Origin: Intoshia linei
Lineage: Eukaryota > Orthonectida > Rhopaluridae
Reading direction: 5' to 3'
DNA: 64,000 nucleotides
NCBI GenBank assembly: GCA_001642005.1
Contig: LWCA01000017.1
Span: 1 to 64,000 of the forward strand
Both the position numbers and the translations under genes were made by a program. The notes beneath the pieces are model-generated. The model did no database searches. It was not told where the DNA came from and worked only from the letters and a program-made list of their open reading frames with translations. Below, piece by piece: positions 49,109 to 62,500 of this stretch (position 1 is its first letter; every line of letters starts with the position of its first letter).

Positions 49109-50616
49109 CAAGGGTGGACAAATGTTCCCTAAAATATTTGAAGTTGTTGTATTACCATTGTGAAAAACGAAAAAAAATTTCTAGGACCCCTCGCTTACGT
49201 TTTATGTACACGGTTCATCATAACATAATAATTTATCAATGAGTAGACCAAATAAAATAAATTTTTAATTACGGGTTAAATATATATTTATCTTTATTTG
49301 TATACATTTAATACTTTGTGGTTCCTCCTTTAGCGTTGATTAGGGATTTAATGCTGTGAGGCATTGAATTTATAAGACTTTTCGATAGTTCTTTAATTGT
49401 AGATGAATTGCTCCAGACAAAATTGATGCGATTAATCAATTTAGATTTTGTTCTTATTTGCATTCTATAGATATATAGATTCTATACATAATCTGGTGAA
49501 CCTCATCTTTCAATTTCCACCACAAAATTTATATAGGATTCATGTCTGGCGAATTTTCAGGCCAATCCAGGACAGAAATACCCTTATTCTCAAAATAGCA
49601 AGTGATGATTTAGCTTTGTGGCAAGAAGCTGAATCTTGCTGTAATACCAACCCTCCATTTGTATTCCATTCAGTTATTTCATTTAAAAATACTTGTAAAA
49701 CATTCTTGTAAACTTTTTGTCCATTTTACCTGTCACAATCTGTATTTTGCTAATACCCATAACATATAACCACCAAATCATAAATTTACATGGAAATTTT
49801 ACCGTTTTTTTGATACAATCTGGTCTAAATTCTTCATTTGACCGTCTCCGTACATTTAATGATCTGTAAGCCAGCACAGTTATCATAGATTCGTCAGAAA
49901 ATATGACCTATAAATCAATAAATTAACTTGAATTTTATTAATTAAAATATGATTCAAAATTAGTGAATATTTATATATTTTTTTGAATATAAATGAATTA
50001 CCTTGCTCCAATCATGTTCAGTCCAACTTTCATACTTTTTTACCCATTCGAACCTGGATTGTTTCATCTTTATATATAGAAGGGTTTTTTAATTTTAGTT
50101 ATATCATTTATACCCCGATGCCAACAGTCGACGGTTAACCGTAATTCTTGATAAATAACTATTTCGTTGTTTAAGTTTTGTAACAACTTTAGAATAACTC
50201 GAATTTCGCTTTTAAATTGCTGTTTTGACAATTATTCTGTTAATTCTTTCGGTTGTGGACTTTTTCCTACCAGATCTTTTTCGATTTGAACCAAAAATTT
50301 GCGTATCATTTGTAAATTTTCAATTTATAAATGAAACAGTCGATTGAGACACACAAAATAAATCAGTAATAATTTCTTTATAAATTTCTATTGTATAAAT
50401 TTCGTTAATACGCTATTTTTTACATATATTATTTAAATGGTGATTTAATCATCATTTTTCAATTATAAATATGTTCAATTTTTTTATTTGATGTAGTATA
50501 ATTCAACAGTTGTTTGTATCTTAAAATTAATATTGTGGTGTAGTTAATAAAAATATATAGCCATGAAATGAATATATAAAAAATTATTATAATAATATAA
50601 TCATTGATCAACCCTG
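49109..50616 (-). pseudogene. Tc1/mariner element relic with transposase
   Basis: Ends CAAGGGTGGACAAATG and (reverse) CAGGGTTGATCAATG are similar; the right end adjoins TA, the left flank is TG. Minus-strand transposase pieces: a helix-turn-helix with KEIITDLFCVSQSTVSFIN near 50360, VIFSDESMITVLAYRSLNVR at 49886, and DWPENSPDMNPI near 49555. These correspond to the first and last catalytic regions of a Tc1-type enzyme. Several stops and frameshifts break it. Confidence 0.75.
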
Positions 50617-50699
50617 TATCGACCCAATAATGATCATTAATCTAGGTATTATTTTTTATGCTAGTAATATCAGTTAAATAACGTTGTACATTTTCGAAA

Positions 50700-51715
50700 G
50701 AGAACTTGCCGAAAATGTCGATTTTGATGCAGTTGAACAACTCAACAGTATTTGAATGTTCAACATTGAAAAATTTGAAAGACGTTCGAAATAGCGCTCA
50801 TCATAATAGCAACGTTAAAAATAGCAAGTATTGCAAAAAGCATCATAACAGCGACTATTACAATTAGTATCATAATAGCGACGATTAAAAAAAGCTTCAT
50901 AACAGTGACTATTACACTAACCATCATAATAGCAAAGATTTTATAAAATCATTTTTTTGATCCAAAATATGATTAGGGTTTAAGGGTTTATTTTTGGTAC
51001 TAGAATGTAATGAGGATCTTTACAGTTCATTTTTTAAACCAAAATATGATTAGGGTTTTTAAAAGGTTTATTTTTTGTACTATAATGTAAAGAGGGTATT
51101 AAAGGTTTATTTTTTGAACCAAAATATGATTAGGTTTTTAAAGTGTTTATTTTTTGTACCAAAATATAATGAGGGTCTTTAAGGTTTATTTAAAGGATAA
51201 AGTTTATCTATAAGGATACATGTATGTACAAAATAATGCATAATAACTATTATCCATTTATTCAAAATCAATACTTTTATCAATTACATATTAACGTAAA
51301 ATTAGTGTCATTAATTGCATTTCTTATGTTGTATATCGTACACCTTTTTACAGATATTTTACAACAAAAAAAAATTTCATTTAATAATATTTAATTGATC
51401 GTATTATAACGTAGCTTTGTAACAACAAATAGAAATGTTAAAATGATATCCTAAACATAATATGGTTAAAAAATAAATTTTAAAAACCCTAATCATATTT
51501 TGGTACAAAAAATAAACCTTCAAAACCTTCATCATATTTTGGTATAAAAAATAAACCTTCAAAACCATCATTACATTTTGGTTCAAAAAAATCATGTTAT
51601 AAGATTTTATAAAATCTTCGATATTATAATGCTTTTTCTAATAGTCGCTATTTGATAGTTGCCGTTATGATGCCTTTTGCAATAGTCGCTGTCATTAACG
51701 TTCACTGTATAATTT
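50700..51715. mobile_element. Foldback element with nested inverted tandem repeats
   Basis: The left arm has ATCATAATAGCGACGATTA-type units, then about three units containing CCAAAATATGATTAGGGTT and GGTTTATTTTTTG. The right arm (51470-51715) has the same blocks inverted, for example AACCCTAATCATATTTTGG, then outer units such as GCAATAGTCGCTGTCATTA. The minus-strand open frame 51404-51595 is translated tandem repeat. No transposase. Confidence 0.6.
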
Positions 51716-52272
51716 TTGTAGAATGAAAATTAAAAAAAAAAAATATAAATTATTATTGTTGGTAGCAATATATTAATAAATAAGAATTTGAATTTAAAGA
51801 AATTATATGCGTTTGGGCGTTTAATAATTATTTTTACCCCTGGCTGAAAATTCTAGATTCGCCACTGATAAGGTAACATTGAGTAAAAACTCATTCAATT
51901 AAAAACAACAACAAATGTGACACATAAAAAATTGCGACATGACTAATACAGGAGTTATTCAGGTAATTACAAATTTCTAATAATCTACATCTTTTTTCGA
52001 TTCAAATTAAATTACCATTTCAATATCAATTATATTTCAATATTCAATTTAAATTTTAGCTTTTTAAATCGATCTTATAATAAAATAACAAATAAATCAA
52101 TTTTGATAATATTAAAATTACATATTATTAAAATATTTTTACCAAACTGTCAAAAGAGAATTTTCAAGTTACTTTTTTATCAAACCATATTTAAATAATT
52201 AACATGTAAATAAAATTGACGAGAACAATATGCTTTAAAATTTACGTTAGAATAAATTTAGTACAGTGAAAT

Positions 52273-53851
52273 TTACAATAATAAATTAAATACCTCTCGA
52301 TTGATAGTGTCAAATTTTTCTTGAATTTCAGACATTTCATAATGTATCATGTGATTTTTCGTGTTTGGTGTAACCGATATACCAAAAATAGATATAGAAT
52401 AATCTGACATAATGGTAATCAAGATTATTACAATAAAAAATGAAAATATAGCCGAAATAGGTAAAATTGTAAGTGGAATATCGTGAAAAATGCTGATAAA
52501 AAATTTTCTAAAGGCAACTCCAATATGTTCCAAAGGTTCAATGATTAATTTGGTAATAGTTGCAACAAGGACCTATATATTAAAATGTACAACAATATAA
52601 GTGTATAAAAACTATATATTTTCAATTTTATATGTTAGTAAATCAGGGGTCAGCAACCTTTTTCATTTAGTGGGCATCTTTTTTATATAAAATAATTATA
52701 TGGGCCGTTTTTGAAGATTTCAATTTTAACTAAAGAGAAACGGTTCTAGTATATTCAACAAAATAAAATCCGAGACGATCTGAAAATTCAGTATTAAAAT
52801 AATGATAATGAGCCAATTATATTAGAAAATGTTTAAAACGGTGTTTCAAAGTTAAAAAATAAATAATTTACATAATTACTTAAAAGGCCACCAAAATTAT
52901 TCTGTGGGTCACTAATTGCCGACCCCTGTAGTAAATAAATGGTTGATCTAGGCTAAAATGGACCAGTTAATTAAACGTGATTGACAGGCCATTGGAAATT
53001 GAATTGACCTTTTAAATATTGAATTACCTTATTAGGCGAAATTTCCCATATAGGTTCGACTAAGATAGCTTTATTATACTCCAAACAAGCATCTTCAGAT
53101 AAAATAAAATAAGAAGAAACAATTTTGAGAAAATTTTGTTGACCACAATTAAAATTGTTTTTATTTTTTGAAATTTGAGTAAGTTTTTTTGCTTTTTCAG
53201 TTTGATAAAGAAGAAATGCATTCCATGGTAAACTTAGTAAAAATACATATGGAGTCGATTTTAAAATGCATTGATACAAGCTAATATTCACTTTCAGAAA
53301 AAATTGTATAATGTATAAAATTAGGGCAATACACAGAATTGTACAAAAAATATATCGAGAATTTTCTATACAAAAGTTTACTGCTTGGTTTAAAGAAGAA
53401 TAATCATCATCGAAATAGTTGAAATTTTTATATTCTTGATCCTGATCAGTTTGTTCAATATGAATAATCATTTTTATTAAAAAATCGTGGACTCTCTTCA
53501 TGTATTTACTTTCCACTTTTATTTCTTTTGTGGTGGCATATTTTCGGAGAACATTCAAGTCTTTCTCGGTTATATAAACATGAAGCCGAAAATTGGAATC
53601 TTTTGACTTGTATTTTTCTACCAAATGGATCATACGCCGCAAATATACTTTAAAATGCCTATTTGCCCTGTTCAAATGTAATTCTTTGTCGATGAGTTCG
53701 TTTGTATCAACAATATCAATATTTTCCCCATTTATCGGATTTAAATTTATCTATAAATTATATATATAGATTATTACTGTTTTAAACTTTTTACTGTTTC
53801 AGATTTATTATTGCACACCATTAATAGGCTCAAAACTAAAATTAACAACAT
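52273..53851 (-). CDS. CLCC1: CLCC1, ER chloride channel CLIC-like protein 1
   Basis: CLCC1 is an ER multi-pass protein implicated in ion homeostasis. Three exons, 53851-53795, 53750-53028 and 52572-52273, give 359 residues in phase. Exon 1 is a signal peptide (MLLILVLSLLMVCNNKSE). The luminal part includes LNRANRHFKVYLRRMIHL, like the family RRYL region. A membrane region with LLSLPWNAFLLYQTEKAKK corresponds to GWNWLYLYKLAFAQHQAE. Then come EDACLEYNKAILVEPIWEIS and IIEPLEHIGVAFRKFF with a last membrane segment. The long disordered C-tail of vertebrates is missing; the reading frame closes 17 residues after TPNTKNHMIHYE unless a donor at about 52293 is used. A hAT MITE sits in the 455-nt second intron. 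Confidence 0.88.
52644..52928. mobile_element. hAT-type MITE with perfect 8-bp duplication
   Basis: 285 bp, starting CAGGGGTCAGCAACC and ending TTGCCGACCCCTG. Flanked by identical tagtaaat at 52636-52643 and 52929-52936. It lies in the second intron of CLCC1. Confidence 0.8.
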
Positions 53852-54462
53852 GAAATTAACAAAAAAAGGAAACTATCTTTATTGTTTGAGTCTCGACACT
53901 TTTATGTATTTCAATTTCAGATTCAGAATATGAAAAACATTTTGTAATCAACAATTTAAAATTTTGGTTAACTCTAGGACCATTTATAGTTTAGCAGTTA
54001 AATTAAAAATTTAAACTAAACTTTAGCCCCTAAAATTGAAATACATTGAATGTATTACATTCTATTGATTTTATTAGTAACCAAGGTAAATATATTTATT
54101 TTGAATTTTAGGTTAAAAGTTTACGTATTTTCTCGTTTTTAATCTTTGCACATTATCAAATAGCAATTTTTTTTTTATCATAATTTAAAATGCTCTAATT
54201 TTCATTTATTTCAAAGTGCGCCCTGAAGTAAAAAAGGTTAAGAAACACTGGCATTTAGTATAATCAGTCCTTCCCAAAAGAGTCCACTGTAAAATTAATT
54301 TACATGTTAATATTATTATGGAGAAAAAATCACTTAATACCGCCCAAACGAAAAAATTCACTTTTATTAACAGTTTGTTAGAATCTACTTTTTTAATTTT
54401 ACTAAACCTAAGGAGTCTGTTCATAATATCTATTGTTTTTAATTATTAGACTATGCTATCTA

Positions 54463-55744
54463 TTAGGTTGCCCATAAAGTTATGTCGCTTTTATTTTCAC
54501 AATGTTTTTTAATCATTATATGATCAAAAACATTTAAACTAATTTGAAATTAACAATGCTTTTGGATAAAATGTTTAATGATGCATCAGATGGAAGTATA
54601 AATTATTTATATACACAAATATTTATTATGAATTTAGACAAAAAACTTTGTGATTTTGAAGAACATATTCGCCATATTCAATTATATGAGTATAATAATT
54701 CTCATTCTGCTGTTAAAGCAACTCAAAATATATGTAGTGTGTATGGTCAAGATGTCATACAACGAAGAAAAACACAAAGATGGTTAACCAAGTTCATTAA
54801 AAAAAATTATATGCTTAAGGGATGCCCAACGTTCCGGTAGACCTCTCTTGGGTGATATTGATTCAATAAAAGAAGCATTGAACATCTCTCCTATTCAAAC
54901 ATGTAGATCGCTTACTAATGTTGCTGGTTGTTCAAAATCAAGTGTGTTTAATATGTTAAAAAGAATGAAAAAGGTCAATAGGTTTGGTATATGGGTTCCT
55001 CACTTATTGTCAAATCAGCAGAGATTAAATAGAGTTAATTTATGTTCCTCTTTATTATTTCGACTGAAGAGTGAAGCATTTCTGGAATATGTGATAACTG
55101 GAGATGAAAAGTGGATTCAATGTGACAATACAAGACTTAAAAAACAATGGTTATCATCCGGCCAACAACCAGTGTGTACTCCAAAACCATACATGGAAAA
55201 AAGGTAATGTTGTGTATATGGTGGGATATGAAGGGCGTATTGTTTTATGAATATCTTAAAAACAATGAAACGATTAATTCTGATAAATATTGTGAACAAT
55301 TAGAAAAATTGAACCAAGATATCCAAATAAAAAGGCCTAAAATGTTCAATAGGTGTAAAATAATATTGCATCATGACAATGCTAAACCACATACTTTTAA
55401 AAAGACTCGTAATTTTTTAAGGGACTTAAATTATGAAGTATTAGCGCACCCACCATATTCACCAGATATTGCACCTTCAGACTACCATCTTTTCAGATCC
55501 ATGAGCAACCATTACCAAGACAAAAAATACAGTTCAATTCAGGATTAAAATTGGACATAGATGACTTTTTGCTTTGTAAAGATACCAATTTTCATTCAAG
55601 TGGAATATATAAACTACCACAACGCTGGGAAAGAATTGTGGAATCTAACGGAGATTATTTTATCAGTTAAATTAATTTATAAACACTTAAAATAAACGTT
55701 TTAGTTTTAGTCTATAAAATGAAATTATTTATTGGACAACCTAA
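54463..55744 (+). mobile_element. mariner transposon, 1282 bp
   Basis: Ends TTAGGTTGCCCATAAAG and (reverse) TTAGGTTGTCCAATAAA, flanked by TA at 54461-54462 and 55745-55746. Length and termini are those of a full mariner. The coding region is frameshifted. Confidence 0.9.
54628..55670 (+). pseudogene. mariner DD34D transposase with frameshifts
   Basis: Starts MNLDKKLCDFEEHIRHIQL, with the second HTH near RRKTQRWLTKF. After a frameshift near 54815 it continues SGRPLLGDI, then VITGDEKWI (first catalytic Asp). After another near 55205 come ILHHDNAKPH (second Asp) and SPDIAPSDYHLF (third Asp). I count 34 residues between the last two catalytic Asp residues, the mariner DD34D signature. A third shift near 55548 leads into the typical C-terminus LPQRWERIVESNGDYF. 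All catalytic residues survive, so inactivation looks recent. Confidence 0.9.
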
Positions 55745-55746
55745 TA

Positions 55747-56557
55747 TTATAGTCTAGCTATATTTCCCTGTAACGTCAATTTATTCAAATTTTACTTAAT
55801 TTTTCCAGTATTGTGTTATATAATATTAAATAATTTATGTTATTTATATTGTGAGTTAATATCTCATTATTTACTTTAATATAATTCTCCAAATCACCTA
55901 AATTTGCCTTGTAAATATTTGTCATGTCATTAATCTGAAACTCTTATTAATACCTATCTTGATTACCTGGATAAATTAACTATATATTGGTGTTTACATT
56001 AATTATATCAATAGATGCATAATTTGACTTGGCGTTTACTTAATAAACAATCTGAATATACACATCATAATGTAATTTATAAATTATCGATTAAATACAG
56101 TTAAATAATTAATTAATATTCTAAACACGACATCACTGTTATAGCAAATTATCAAAATAATATTTATATGCTTAAAATTATAAAAAATCGATATAATGTT
56201 CCTTTTACATATTCTAACATTCACGTTTGATAATTAGTAAATATAGAAAATTAAAACTATTATCACGATTTATGATATTTTGTTCAGGTAAATGACACTT
56301 TATGGTAACTAAAAGTATAGATACCAAAGTACAAAATGTATTGCTAAATATAAAAATATTTTCAGTTTAAAGTTTTCATGTTAATTTATTTTGTCTCTAA
56401 TAAATTGGTTCACGTCTTTGTAGCTTATGATTAACTATAAATAAAATATATTTGTGTTCTATTTATTTCGTTATATTCTATTAGTTGCAAATTAAAGTAT
56501 ATCAATGTAAAATGATAACTTTAAAATTGATTTAAATGGTTTCACAATAATTAAATA
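55747..56557. other. Intergenic A+T-rich stretch upstream of the convertase
   Basis: No coding sequence, repeat family or RNA gene recognised. It must contain the promoter of the convertase gene, but no specific element can be supported. Confidence 0.5.
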
Positions 56558-59500
56558 ATGCTCAATTACGCTATTTTTTTCATTTTACTTCAATCTATAT
56601 ATTGTGAAAAGCATTATGTTGTTCATACCAAATCGGAGAATGTGAATATTTCTCAAATTGAAGAAATATTGGGAATGAAACATGTTCATGCCGTAATTTT
56701 TATATTGATTTTATTTTTTATTTTAATCGTCCAAAATACTGAGTAATTGATTGATTAATTTAAATATTCAAATATCACGTTTAACTTCGCCTCAGAATCC
56801 GTCGGAATCCCTTTGTATCTAAAAAATTAAAATGTAATTTGTAGATAACTTTTTGAATTTTGAGATTTCTTCTTTTTTTTGTTGAAAACACTAATGTACC
56901 AATGTACAATACTAATAAAAATGTAATTAAATTTCAAAACCAACAACCTAAGTATTTATTATAGTCAAATGTAACAATAGTACACTTATAATTATTTTTT
57001 GTGTAATGCATTGTACATTGTAACATTAATGATTAAATTAATAACATTGAGATATATTATATACAAAATATTTTTTAAATAATTTTTTAATTTTAATTTT
57101 ATTTAGATGCACAATCAACATATGCACCTTTTTGTTAGATTAAATGATGCTGATCCAGATATTTCAAAAAGATCAAAAATTGATAACGATTTGGTAAATA
57201 TAATATGTTAATATACAATATTTAACGTTTCACCCTTTTTTATGAATTTAAAGTAAAATGTATTTTAAAAATGTATAATGTAAATCTCCGTCTCATCGTT
57301 GTCCGATCGGTGTAAGGATACTTTACATAAGAACTGTAATGATTACATTGGTTGTATTCGGTTGAATTGACGTGAGCATATTTTTTTATTTTTCATTTGG
57401 TACAAACTAATACTGATAAGCTGGATAATTTTATGAATTAGATTGATAAAATAGAAGAACAAGAAGTTTTGAAAAGATTTGGTAGACACACCATGAATAC
57501 AATCAATTTCGATATGAATCCTAACAAAAATAAAGAAATGACTACATTTGATAATATAAATGAAAAAGATTCTAAAATACGAAATAAATTATATTATAAT
57601 CCATTCGAAGAAGAAATTAAGCGTGTTAAATTTGATACTAGAATGGAAGAGTGTACAAAATTCGATTTGGGTGATATTTTCAATGACCCACTCTATAAAT
57701 ATCAGTGGCAAATGGTAATATATAATGGAATACTATTTTATTTGTCAGTATGTAATTATCGAAACTCTCTGTATTTTAATAAAAAATTGTCGGTATAAAT
57801 CAGTAGTTTTCCACCTTTTTGTGTGCGCGACCCCCTCATAAACATAAAAAATAATCGCGACCCAAAAATTTTCTATATACTCCAAACATCTTATCAATTC
57901 ACATAAATGAAAATATTAAAAAAGCATATTCAGTTTTATTTATATTTTATACTGTGTTTAAATTCTCACGACCCCCTGATAAATTTCGCGACCCCCGGTT
58001 GAAAACACGGGTATAAATCATATATAATATCATATACAAATAGTCAACTGGCACCTAAAATACTGAAAATTTATTATATCAACCGACAATTTAATATTTT
58101 TACTGACGAACTATTTAAAATACTGACACTTTACGGATTAAAATACTGACGCTATAAATACAAGCCTATATAATGTATTGTACTACATATTATAATATAT
58201 TAAAGTTAAAATTATTAGCATAAAGCCAATAATTATTAAAGTATTGATGACTTATCGGAAAAGTGACAAAGAAACGTTTACATCAGTGTTTTTTGGCCTT
58301 TTTGACTTCAGAGCGCACCTGTAAAATACATAATTATTTGGGCCACATTAAATTTTGATAAGAAAAAACACATTGATATTCGAAAATGTGCAAAAATTAA
58401 GAATGATAAAAATATAAAATTATAATAAAAAAATAGTTTTATTTAGATGTTAGAGCAGGGGTGCACAACGTGCGGCCGTGGGCAATACATCTGATCATAA
58501 TGCAATATATCATTTTACTTCAAATTGAAAAGTTAAAATTAGATTTTATTCACTATTTAAAATATTTTAATCAAAAAGTTACATTCTTGACTTTGTCCCA
58601 GTTTTTCAAATTTTTTTTAAATCAGGTATTTTCTTATAAAATCAATCAGAAGAATTATTGATCTAAAAACTTTGTAAAATAAAATTTTTCATAAAAATAT
58701 TGGTAAAAGCAATTTTTTTCTTTAAGGGTTAGTAAAATTTGGTTGTTTTTATTGGAATCAGATTAAGTAGTTTTATTCTAAAACTTAGGTAGAAATAAAT
58801 TTTAGTTTTAATTTACATTAGTTGTTATGTTTTAAACAAAATGTTATGAAAATAAGAATTAGAGATTGAAAAATTGCGTAGTAATGAAAAAAATATCGAA
58901 CGAATGAATTATATAAATTTTCACCCATATTTCTTTATTGGAAATGTGTAGACGTTCAATGGACATTCTTTTTAAAATTGTAGGATCAATATTTACATTT
59001 TCAATTGTTATTTTAATCGAAATATTTCAAAAATATTGGTTGATAATATATTAAAAATTATTTTTTCACTGGGAATACGTACATTTTTGGAGTTGAAATT
59101 TTGTATTTATATCAAATGGAAATAGTTCTATCAGAATAATCTTTTTTTTAATTTTCTGACCGTTAATTATTTCACATTTTTTGTTTTAATAAAGTATTTC
59201 GGAAAAAAAATATATAAATACTAAAATGCTTTTTTGACCGTAAAGGCGTCACTTAGAGATTGAAATTCAACGTGTGTGTTAACAGGATACAACTAACCAC
59301 CTGTAAATTTGTTTAAATTCTAGGGCTGTTTTCATTAAAAAGAAATTAAAAAATAAAGGGTAATTTGTGGTTTTGGCCCTGAAGATATAATTTTTTTAAA
59401 TTTAAATTTATGATAATATTTATGATTGTAAAATCCGTATCAGAGTATATATTGTTTTCAATTCTCGAACTTGTTATTTCCAAAAAAAGGGAAACTTGGG

Positions 59501-62500
59501 CTTTTTGAGCCGTAACATGTGAGTTTGGGAGGTTGAAATTTATTTTGCTAACACACCCGGAAAAAACTGTAATTGAAATGAGACTTTATAAAATTCTAAG
59601 ACTGGTAGTTATTGAAATAAACGGTAACACACGTAAACGGTAAATTGAACTAAATAATTGGAACTCGAATAATTTTTAAAAAATGGGTTTTAATCATGAT
59701 TGTCCTAATTTTATAGTTTAAAATTTATATTTGCCGGAAAAATTGACCAATACTGAAATTTTGATTTTGTTTTTGAAATTTCTGGGATTATCTATTTTTG
59801 GAATAAATGGTTACAGTATAATAATTATTGATATTATTGTCATTATTATTTACTATAATTGTAATTATAATTTATAACCGTTACGCACACAGACAAAGAC
59901 ACATTTTTAGCAAGTTTTACTAAAAGATGTGTCTGTAAAATTATAAATTTAAATTTATTTAATTCACAAGCAATTGGTGATGTATACAAAATATTAAATA
60001 ATATAAGTAATAATAATATTAATAATTTAGCATCAAGATTATAACAACATTGTAAATGTTTGGAAACAAGATATTTCTGGAAGAGGTGTTAATGTGACGA
60101 TTTTAGACGACGGAATTTTTCATGATAATCCAGATTTGAAAACTAATTATGTAAAAATAATAATTTTATTTACTTATTTTAATAGCATCAAGACATAAGT
60201 TACGATTTGAATGATGTGAATGACAAATATCATGATCCCACTCCAAGAGACGATGGAAATAATGAGTAATATCTGATAATTGTTTATTGATGAACCCTTG
60301 TAATTTTGATGATATTGCCTAGATTTTTATTTTTGTAAGAAAATTTGTATTTTTCGATATTCTTTTTTTAATAATTATTATATAATCCATTATAATGAAC
60401 GTGTCTATTGTTGTTTATTTACTTGGCACTGGGTACCGAATTATTTGTATAAATATTTAAAATGTTTTATTTTCATTTTAATTAATAATGTAATATAATT
60501 AGACACGGAACTAAGTGTGCAGGAGTTGTTGCGGGTGAAGCCAACAATGGTCATTGTGGCGTAGGAGTAGCATTCAATTCCAATATTGGAGGTTTTTTTA
60601 AATGATAAAATATTTTGTATAGATTGAGTTTTAATATACATTGTATTATTAATTTATCATAATTTATACATTTGTACTAATCTGTATCATTATTCAAACT
60701 CACAAAGCAGCGAACAGGAAAATACCAAAATTTTCATTGAAAAAAATATAGTAAGTAACTGCTTTCGATAAGTAACAAAATATTTTGGTAGCTGTAACAG
60801 AATAATCTTTATTTTTAATTCTAGGACCCTTAACTACAAATTTATTTTACATTTTTTGTTTATACAATAGTTTCAAATAAAAAAATGAATGTTAAAGTTG
60901 TTAACCGTAAAAGCGTTACTTCATCAAATTAAATTTTTTTGTGTGTTAACTGGATATAACTGTATCAGCTGCAATTTTTTTTAAAATTCTGGGACTATTT
61001 TTATTATTTAAGAATAGGGTAATCTGGGGTTTAAATCGTTAAAATTACTTTTTTGAGTTTGCCATTTATTATAATTCTTGTTTTTAAAAAATATCCCAGA
61101 ATTTATGTTTTATAAAATTTTAGAACATGTTCCATTTTAAAAAAACGTGTAATTTGGGGTTTTTACCATGAAATTAAATTTAAAAAAGGGCAAATTCTGG
61201 TTTTGACCTTGATTCTGAAAATGAAGTATAAATATAAACATTACCCGTGAAAAACTAAATTAGAAATTGGATTGGTTTTAATTCTACAATTGTTATTTCT
61301 TTAAATAAACAGTAACACACACAGACATTTAATTTTACATAAGTAATGAATTAGAAAAATGTTTTTGAGAGGACTTGTCCACAGGTCAAGTTAATACATG
61401 TAGAATCTACATATAATCTACAATATAAATTAAAATACTTAAAATATTTAAAATTTAGGAGTGAGAGTTTTGGATGGAGTTATAACCGATCCAATCGAAT
61501 CGCTTTGCTTTACGATAAACGTTGATAAAATTGATATTTATAGTGCCTCATGGGGTAAATGTGATATTGACATTTGAAACCTATTAATTAGGCCCAAAGG
61601 ACGATGGTATGACAATGGATAAGCCGCGCTATCATTCAACTGAAGCTATGAAAAATGGAATTAAAAATGTTTAGAGATTTTTTCTTTTTTATATTTATAT
61701 AGGGTAGAAATGGATTGGGATCTATATATGTTTGGGCTACTGGTAATGGAGGAGAAATGGATAATTGTAATTGTGATGGTATGAGAGAAAATATTAAATG
61801 TACATAAATATAATAGGATACGTATCATCTATATACACGCTATCGTTTAGCAGCGTATCTAAAAATGGAGAAGCAATGTATTATGCTGAAAAATGTCCAT
61901 CTACACTGGCTTCAGTCTTTATTGGTTGGAATTCTGGTGAAGAAAAGGATGAAAAATCTGGTTGTCATGTGGTATGATTATTGATTAATTTAATGATTCA
62001 TTAATACTATTATATTGTAAAAAACGAAATATATTTACGCCAAAGTTTTCCAGATCAAGCTAGATAATATTATATGAAAGAATTAATTTTAATTAACTTA
62101 AAATTTCGTATGGGCCCGTTTCATGGACCGGCTGACTTTTCCATGAAATTGTGTACACTGTACATTTTATTTAAAGTAAACGTTAATTTATAGATTTCTA
62201 CCAGTGTTCATTCAGAATGTACTACAGAATTCCAAGGCACTTCCAGTGCCGCGCCAATGGCTGCAGGCTGTATTGCCTTACTATTGGAAGCAAAGTAAGC
62301 AATAAATATTATTTTTAAACATTAAAAACATTTTTAAATAGTCCCAAATTGAGTTGGAGAGACGTAATTCATGTTGTCACATTATCTGCAAGAATAACGG
62401 ACAGTGAAGATGATGGATGGGTCTTAAATGGAGGTGGGTATCATTACAATGAAAAATATGGTTTTGGTGTCATGGATTGTGCTAGAATGGTATGGTATGG

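Noticed and set aside
51404-51595. 63-residue frame with repeated YFLYQNM units.
   Set aside because: It is a translation of tandem repeats in the foldback element.
54206-54424. Minus-strand 72-residue frame upstream of CLCC1, considered as its first exon.
   Set aside because: A signal-peptide exon at 53851-53795 fits CLCC1 in phase. The frame overlaps a MITE end (TTAAGAAACACTGG).
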